From NCBI RefSeq assembly GCF_040712315.1, contig NC_134023.1, positions 70,401,889 to 70,465,888 on the forward strand: 64,000 bases of DNA, read 5' to 3'. Positions 57,671-64,000 of the stretch are shown in pieces. This stretch comes from Castanea sativa (lineage: Eukaryota > Streptophyta > Magnoliopsida > Fagales > Fagaceae). Position 1 is the first letter of the stretch; every line of letters starts with the position of its first letter. The position numbers were made by a program, and so were the translations under genes. Below the pieces are notes generated by a model, which searched no databases, had not been told where the DNA came from, and worked only from the letters and a program-made list of their open reading frames with translations.

Positions 57671-59677
57671 TGACTCCTGGGTGGGCAAGGTTGATGACTC
57701 AATTTCTGACTGACGAAGCACCGCAGCCGATATGCATTGCCTAGCCACTACCTGGCTGCCGAGGATTTCCTCAACATGCTCCCCCGATGGGAATTTCACC
57801 TTAACATGTAAGGTAGAGGAGACAGCTCCCAAGGCGTGCAACCATGGCCTGGCGAGGATGGCTGTATATGGAGAGTACGCGTCAACCACAATGAAATCTA
57901 CCTCAACCGTTTCGGTGCCGGTTTGAACGGGTAAACGGATCTGTCCCTTCGGCATAACGGCCCTTCCTTCGAAGCTTATAAGTGGGGAGTCATAAGGGGT
58001 TAAATCTTCCAACTCCAATCTCAGCCCTTTAAATAGATCAGGGTACATGATATCTTCACCGCTGCCCTGATCTATCATCACCCTTCTTACATCATAGTTC
58101 CCTATTCTGAGGGTAACCACAAGAGCATCGTCATGGGGCTGGATAGTCCCTACCTTATCCTCCTCGGAGAAACCCAAGACAGGTAAAGTGCTCTTTAATC
58201 TCTTCGGCCTGCTACCCACATCCTCGGCCTGCGGATGGGAAACCGCCATAACCCTAGTGGGACCTGAGCCGGTCCTACCAGGTGCAGCGAAGATAACATT
58301 AATTGTTCCTAATGCTGGCCGAGATGAACTGTTCCGCTGATTGTTTGAACCAACTTGACTGACCTGCCCGGTGGGCTGACACAAGTGCTGCTTTAACTTT
58401 CCCTCACCGACGAGCTGCTCTAGATGGTTCCACAGGGTCCGACAGTTCTCGGTAGTGTGGCCCACATCCTGATGGTACTGACAGAAAAGGTTTTGATTTC
58501 TTCTTGCAGGGTCCCCTGCCATCTTGCCGGGCCATCTGAAGAAGGGCTCTTTACGAACTTTTTCTAATAACTGATGCACTGGTTCTCGGAACACAGTATT
58601 TACAGCCTGGGGTGCTGCCGAGCCGGATTGTCCGAAGTAATCCCTCCTCGGCTTGTTGTGATATCTGTCCGACCTGAAATCCCTTCTCTCCTGCGGGATA
58701 ACCTTCTCCTTTCCTTTCCCCTGTTGCTGGTCTTCCTCTACCCTCTTGTATTCATCAATACGATCCATAAGACGGCGTACACTACGGACGGGCTTTTTCG
58801 TCAAAGACTTTCTTAGGTCGTGATCAGTAGGGAGACCCACCTTAAAGGTATTAAGCGCCACCTCATCAAAGTCGCCATCTATTTCATTAAACATCTCCCA
58901 GTATCGGTCGGAGTATGCTTTCAGTGTCTCCCCTTCCTTCATGGCCATGGATAGTAACGAGTCCAATGGCCGAGGGACTCTGCTACACGTAATGAACCGC
59001 GAAGCAAATGCCCTGGTGAGCTCCCCAAATGAGCCTACAGATCCTGATTTGAGACCGTTAAACCATCTCATAGCCACAGGTCCCAAGCTGGAGGGGAAGA
59101 CTTTACACATCAAAGGCTCGTTGTGAGAGTGCACTGCCATCCTTTGGTTGAAGTGACTCACGTGCTCCACCGGATCAGTCCGGCCATTATAGATGGTAAA
59201 CGTGGGCTGGGTGAACCTCCTGGGAAGCCTCCCCCTCTCAATCCTCCGTGAAAACGGAGATTTAGAGAGTTGGTGCAACGCCCTACTCATGGTATCGTTG
59301 CCTAAGCCCCTAGAACGAAACTTCTTACGTCTGCTTGTTGGTTGATCGTCCTCTTCACCGGAGGATGTTGCGCTGGTGGGGGAACGTGACCTTGAACTGT
59401 AGACAACCCCCCTATCTTTCTCTGAGGAAGAACTAGACGAGGACGGGGAAACCTTACGTTTAGCACGGCGTAACTTCCTCTTCAAACGATTGATTTCCTT
59501 CTGCATGGATTTAGAACCCTCATCATGAGTAGTGCTACCTCCTCCATGAGTATGGCTAGCCCCTGGGTATTCTGTATGGACGCTTCCCTCACGATCCCTA
59601 CGATGTTCAAGACGTTCAAAGTGATCTTCCGGTTGTGATCCTTGTGACTCTGCATGGTGAGAGCCTAAGCCTGCCAT
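57668..59677 (-). CDS. Gag-protease of the Tat element
   Basis: 669 residues, intact. The N-terminus is charged, with a basic coiled stretch (KEINRLKRKLRRAKRK) and a Ser-rich run. The gag domain spans about 160-320, with FTIYNGRTDPVEHV, MRWFNGL and LTRAFASRF. The zinc motif CQYHQDVGHTTENC lies near residue 405. The protease near the C-terminus shows MIDQGSGEDIMY (D-x-G-S type) and TAILARPWLHAL, so protease is made with Gag rather than with RT. The ATG at 59675-59677 lies 27 bases after the primer-binding site and is the natural start. Gag packages the RNA, and protease would cleave the polyprotein. It ends at the UAG described above. Confidence 0.94.
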   Translation of the reverse strand: MAGLGSHHAESQGSQPEDHFERLEHRRDREGSVHTEYPGASHTHGGGSTTHDEGSKSMQKEINRLKRKLRRAKRKVSPSSSSSSSEKDRGVVYSSRSRSPTSATSSGEEDDQPTSRRKKFRSRGLGNDTMSRALHQLSKSPFSRRIERGRLPRRFTQPTFTIYNGRTDPVEHVSHFNQRMAVHSHNEPLMCKVFPSSLGPVAMRWFNGLKSGSVGSFGELTRAFASRFITCSRVPRPLDSLLSMAMKEGETLKAYSDRYWEMFNEIDGDFDEVALNTFKVGLPTDHDLRKSLTKKPVRSVRRLMDRIDEYKRVEEDQQQGKGKEKVIPQERRDFRSDRYHNKPRRDYFGQSGSAAPQAVNTVFREPVHQLLEKVRKEPFFRWPGKMAGDPARRNQNLFCQYHQDVGHTTENCRTLWNHLEQLVGEGKLKQHLCQPTGQVSQVGSNNQRNSSSRPALGTINVIFAAPGRTGSGPTRVMAVSHPQAEDVGSRPKRLKSTLPVLGFSEEDKVGTIQPHDDALVVTLRIGNYDVRRVMIDQGSGEDIMYPDLFKGLRLELEDLTPYDSPLISFEGRAVMPKGQIRLPVQTGTETVEVDFIVVDAYSPYTAILARPWLHALGAVSSTLHVKVKFPSGEHVEEILGSQVVARQCISAAVLRQSEIESSTLPTQES

Positions 59678-59704
59678 AATATCCCAACTTCTTCTAGACT
59701 AGAT

Positions 59705-59721
59705 CCCCACAGACGGCGCCA
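59705..59721 (-). other. Primer-binding site of the Tat element
   Basis: On the - strand TGGCGCCGTCTGTGGGG follows the LTR after a 2-base spacer. TGGCGCC-type sites complement tRNA 3' ends and are common in Tat and Athila elements. I do not name the tRNA. Confidence 0.75.
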
Positions 59722-59723
59722 AT

Positions 59724-60593
59724 TGTAAGTGCACAATTGCACCTGGACCCAAGAACAGTTATGGGCTCAGGCCCAATGAGCCTTAAACAATACGAATTTG
59801 TAGAGTGTGGGCTTTAAACCTAGGTTAGAAGTGTATGGGGATTAATTGACACACTAAAGATTGCCAGTACCTGGAAATAACAAGGAGTAATGTAAATAGG
59901 CCTCAATACGAATTTGTAGAATGTGGGCTTTAAACCTAGGTTAGAAGTGTATGGGGATTAATTGACACACTAAAGATTGCCAGTACCTGGAAATAACAAG
60001 GAGTAATGTAAATAGGCCTCCTCGGACGTAAGCTGGGAGCTGTTCTTATATTATATCTCTCTCTTTGTCTTTTTTTCTTTTTAGGTTACAAAAAGTTCTG
60101 TCCCGTTTCTGTTCTAGATCCCTCCTTAAATACTCCTCTTTTTAATACTTTATACACGTGTTGCCCCAACTCCTCCCTTAGCCTAGATATTTCTTTTCTC
60201 AGTGCCTTTGAATAGTAACCAGAAGTTTCTCTTCCACTGTTCAGGTGTCACTTCCCCATAAATGCGGCCAGGGTGGTAGGTGCAGGGTTTTTAATGTGGA
60301 GGTAGTAGCCTTTATCTTTGACATTTCTTCAACACCGGTGCTTCTGGGGCGTTCTAGGGTTCACCCCTTTTAACCATTGGCCTTAACTGTGTCATCCCCT
60401 AACCTTTACTATGAAATCCCGAGTTCTTCGGTGCTCATCCGAGGGTAAGTTCACCCTCGGCTGGATCCTCGGATCCTCGGCGTATGGGCCGACCCATAGT
60501 AATAACAACTACTAAACCCAGGGTCATGTCGGCCTTCCTTAACACGGCCCAAAAACGGCCCACGTTCCCATCAGGATCTTTTTACTCCCCACA
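59724..60593 (-). repeat. 5' LTR of the Tat element, with 116-bp internal duplication
   Basis: 870 bp. The part AATACGAATTTGTAGAGTGT to AATAGGCCTC occurs twice in tandem (about 59789-59904, repeated to about 60020), which accounts exactly for the length difference from the 754-bp 3' LTR. The second copy begins AATACGAATTTGTAGAATG, one base different. Confidence 0.95.
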
Positions 60594-61368
60594 CTACTTA
60601 TGATCATTTTTTTTCTAATTTTTAATAAGATAGAACGTGTGTTGATTTTTATTTTATTTATTTTTTGAGAAACATGTGGTGATTTTTATTGAGTATATGT
60701 AATTGTAACATGTGGTGATTTTTATTGAGTATATGTAATTTTTTTTTTTAATTTTATAGTTCATTAATATTATCCTCCCTCTTTTCTATCATCTTCCTAT
60801 TTTCTATATCTCACTTTTTTATTCCTCCAAACAAACTGACCCAAAGAATACACAAAAAGAGAGAACAAAAAATCAAAAGTAATTGACTCCGTTTAGCACT
60901 CCCATCGAGGTTTAAAAGATATTATCCACGTGGCTTATCGTAACTAGCATGTAACTCTATGCAAATACATGGATGTATTTAAAATTTTTTTTAAAAAAAC
61001 TATTATAAAAAGATAAATAATTAGTCAAATTGTTATTTTTTGAAAAAATGTAACACATACATTCATGCATACGTATAGATACATTTAAAATTAAACACAA
61101 TTTTTATCATAAAATATAGATAATTAGTCAAATTATTTTTTTAAGTAAATATAATTAGTCACATATTAAAATTCTTACCTAAATTTAATACTACGTATGA
61201 TCATTTTTTTTCTAATTTTTAATAAGATAGAACGTGTGGTAATTTTTATTTTTTTTATTTTTTGAGAAACATATGGTGATTTTTATTGAGTATATGTAAT
61301 TGTAACATGTGGTGATTTTTATTGAGTATATGTAATTTTTTTTTTTTAATTTTATAGTTCATTAATAT
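60594..61368. repeat. Rest of duplication copy 1 and whole copy 2
   Basis: 60594-60770 completes the copy begun at 48777. 60771-61368 is the second copy, including GACTCCGTTTAGCACTCCC and CACGTGGCTTATCGTAACTA. Both contain a doubled phrase GGTGATTTTTATTGAGTATA. No gene. Confidence 0.88.
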
Positions 61369-61858
61369 TAGATTCTTAGTATTTTGTATTCATCAACTCA
61401 CTTGACACAAATATTAAAAAACTTAAGTAGACACATGACACATGCTTAAATGGATCATTATGGTGTAGTCTCCACATAAATTTAGACATGTGCAAAATTG
61501 GATTATAATTTCAAATTCTAATTCAACTTTCTCAAAGTTTTATCTATTAATATATATATATATATAGATAACTTATAAATTTGATTTTTTTTTAGTTATA
61601 TGATTCTGTTTTTTATGGTTTATTATATTAGACTCCTCATTTTTTACACTAAATTAACTAATTTGGTACAAAAATTTAAAAATTTAGATTAGATGAGATA
61701 CGTGACGCAAAATTAAACTCTAATTTTTACACTAAATTAACTCACTTGACACAAAATTCTAAAATTTAGATTAGATGAGACACGTGACGCAAAATTAGAC
61801 TCTAATTGAATTTCAATTTGAAATTTAATTGAATTTTCTCTCTGTTTTACCTATTATT
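61369..61858. other. AT-rich spacer
   Basis: A phrase of about 60 bp (ACACTAAATTAACT, TTAGATTAGATGAGA, CGTGACGCAAAATTA) is repeated at about 61640-61715 and 61725-61800. A short TA repeat lies near 61550. No gene. Confidence 0.6.
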
Positions 61859-62250
61859 ATATACTAGCCTCATCACACGCGCTTCGCATGTGCGATGAGT
61901 CTTTTTTATTTTTGCTTAGTGTTATAATCTTTCACCCATTCTAATTTGAGATTTAAATTTTTTTTTTTCCATAAAAATTGTGGATTTAAGACTACTAATA
62001 TAGCTAGAAGTGTCATAAGATTAGCTACAAAAAATGAACAAATCCACACATAAACATATGATTTCAATGTTATTTCGATGTTCATTTTTTATAGCTAACC
62101 TTATGACCCTTTTAGCTATACTAGTAGTCTTAAATGCACAATTTCTGTGGGGAAAAAAAATGTAAATCTCAAATTCAAATGAGTAAAAAATTATAACACT
62201 AAACCAAAAGCCTCATTGCACTCGCGAAGCCATGTGATGAGTCTAGTATA
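61859..62250. mobile_element. Foldback MITE
   Basis: About 390 bp, almost entirely two inverted arms: TATACTAGCCTCATCACACG at the left pairs with GTGATGAGTCTAGTATA at the right, and TTATAACACTAAACC pairs with GCTTAGTGTTATAA further in. The left terminus itself folds into a hairpin (CTCATCACACGCG and CGCATGTGCGATGAG). Confidence 0.85.
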
Positions 62251-63741
62251 TTGAAAGGTAGTCTCCTTCTCATTAAACATCTTCTATATAAATTTGTTTT
62301 GTCTAAATTAAACACCTTCTATATAAATTTCTGTCTCAAAATTTAACTCACGTGTTTCTTACTTTTTATCAAAAAAAAAAAAAAAATGCACATCTGCAAT
62401 TGACTTCTATATCATGAAGCAAGGGATATTTTTACCTTAGTAGACAACATGTACATGCATCTTCAAGAGCAACATGCTTATTCCGTACTCACTACACACT
62501 TGCTAAATTAAAATATTATGTGATGCCTCAAATCCTTTCAGTCGAACTTATGTACAATGTTTTTGTCAGCACTACCACCTTCATTTCCCATGAATCTCCC
62601 TCACCAGCTACCACCATAATACTGGGGAAAAAGAACCACAAATCAGATATAGAATTTCCTAAGGGGAAAATAAATCAAATATAACATTAGGATAATGAAT
62701 TATTATAATGAATAAATTCATGATAAAATCTTTTGTAGACACCCCCATACGTAAGTCGATCCCTATAAAATGTGTATAGCCTTAGATGTCTTCACAAAAA
62801 TAAAAAATGTATAGGCTTAGGTGAAGGATCTTTACGCTACAAATTAATATGACTACAGTGAATTAGTAATTTCATAATAATTTTTTAATGCTTTCTGATT
62901 AAAAAGAAACTTGTTGCCAAGTGAAAATTCAACAAAATTTGGTCATTCAAGTCAAAAAGCTAATTGGGCATAAAAAAAATATAGATGAAAATTACATAAA
63001 ATCATGGTAGAAATTTTTAATAAAAATTGTAATATTTACGAAAGCATTTTTCAAAATAGATTTGTCAAGTCTATAGATTAAGATGGTTTCAACAGTTTAT
63101 TGAATTTGGTTTCAAAAAGGAGAATTTTTATCCAAAGATTTCAACATCTAAAATGGGATGACATTGGTGCTAAACTACTAATAACACAGTATAACTTTCT
63201 ATGTTTGATTAACACTCCCTTGAACAACCTCCATTCTTGAATAACTTTTTACTCACATAGGTTTCAACCTCCATTCTTGAACAACTTTTTATTGCTACAC
63301 TTGTTAAGGGCTTCCACTACAAACAATTGCTCCATTTGCTGGTTTTTGTTTTACTTTGGTTCGGGCAGCACAATTACCAAAATGTGAAAATAGTTCTGGA
63401 AACAAGCTTTTGCTTAAGAAACTTATGGTGGTTGGAAACATTTAGATGTGGTGTGATAACTGATAAGCATAACCAGTTAAGAGTAGCAGGAGATTATGTT
63501 AGAGGGAAGTTTATGTTTTGGAGTGGGAGACTAATTAAACGTGTTTGTGTGGTTGTTTTTTTTTTTTTAAATGAAAAATATCAAACGTGGGTTTTCCACT
63601 TGCCAATATGGATAATAGTGAGTTTTGAATTTTACAACGGATTTTTGTAACCTATTTTCAAGGGTGAGGAGCGGAGCAATTAATTGGAGAGCCCTTTTTT
63701 TTTTTTAGTCATTGAATTATTAGATTTAAATTGTAATCAAA

Positions 63742-63788
<47 letters not shown>

Positions 63789-64000
63789 TTTTTTTTTTTG
63801 GATAAACTTGAGGATGTTTAAAAATATATTTGATTTGAAGATAAATATGAGGATGATTTTTTTAAAAGGAAAAAAAAAAAAAAAAACAACAACAACAACG
63901 AACATGTAGTTGCTTTGAAAAAGTGGATTAGTAGGGGAGTGATCATATTTTGTAGAAAATGTTTTAGGTGAGAGTTAGAGATATATTTTTACATTGTTAT
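62251..64000. other. AT-rich DNA without recognised genes
   Basis: No gene is supported; the longest frame near 63327-63650 lacks an ATG start and any known motif. A short duplicated phrase, CCTCCATTCTTGAA, appears near 63229 and 63269. A TA microsatellite lies at about 63746-63784 and AAC triplets near 63887-63899. Confidence 0.6.

Larger units (their letters stand above)
49191..60593 (-). mobile_element. Ty3/gypsy retrotransposon of the Tat type (CTACT target duplication)
   Basis: The 11.4-kb element is flanked by perfect CTACT (49186-49190 and 60594-60598). On the - strand the order is 5' LTR (59724-60593), primer-binding site, gag-protease, RT-RNase H-second RNase H-integrase, tandem repeats, an antisense gene, purine tract and 3' LTR (49191-49944). 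The second, archaeal-type RNase H, the antisense extra ORF and the repeats near the 3' end are known hallmarks of the Tat lineage. The LTRs differ by about two substitutions apart from a 116-bp duplication, so insertion is recent. pol has one stop and one frameshift. Confidence 0.96.

Noticed and set aside
63327..63650. 107-codon frame on the + strand
   Set aside because: It begins at TTG, not ATG, has no known motif, and spans a T-run that encodes a Phe stretch.

Overview
The window looks like nuclear DNA of a dicot, probably a woody one. It is AT-rich, has spliced genes with GT-AG introns, and much of it is transposable elements: two Ty3/gypsy elements with both LTRs, one truncated Ty3/gypsy element, two solo LTRs, several Mutator-like (MULE-like) elements, MITEs and a tRNA-derived SINE. 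The style of the LTRs suggests Fagales (oak or chestnut relatives), but this is an impression, not a demonstration. I saw no rRNA, tRNA, CRISPR array or bacterial-type operon.

The host genes form a tandem array of four copies of the plant DUF946/Vps62-like family (Pfam Vps62), all on the + strand. Copy 1 (9982-12246), copy 2 (16476-19031) and copy 4 (36206-38274) are intact two-exon genes with a phase-1 intron at the same codon. Copy 3 (25431-26550) is a broken 3' fragment. The copies share parts of their 5' and 3' flanks, so the repeating unit is larger than the gene. Copies 1 and 2 are almost identical from the middle of exon 2 through about 1.8 kb of 3' flank but differ clearly before that, which suggests gene conversion. 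Copy 4 keeps an internal Met-Gly-Asn-Cys start typical of N-myristoylated family members. Copies 1 and 2 have lost it and begin with a hydrophobic leader.

Region by region: 1-1540 is old upstream flank of unit 1. 1541-9350 is an insertion block that splits this flank: a TA microsatellite, a MULE-like element nested in another TIR element, two solo LTRs and a degenerate minisatellite. 9354-20843 holds genes 1 and 2 and their duplicated flanks. 20844-25430 holds a 92-bp satellite and a truncated Ty3/gypsy element whose LTR cuts into copy 3. 26551-28971 is flank with a SINE. 28972-33497 is a Ty3/gypsy element with both LTRs and a perfect 5-bp target duplication. 33498-36205 carries an amplified upstream module before gene 4. 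38275-48837 is gene-free and rich in TIR elements.

49191-60593 is an 11.4-kb Ty3/gypsy element of the Tat type on the - strand, flanked by CTACT, with almost identical LTRs. Its gag-protease frame is separated from the RT-RNase H-aRNase H-integrase frame by one UAG in a tobamovirus-like readthrough context. It carries an intact, spliced, 771-codon gene on the opposite strand and a 150-bp tandem array between that gene and pol. Its pol has one extra stop and one frameshift. The element sits inside one copy of an older tandem duplication. 61369-64000 is AT-rich flank with a foldback MITE.
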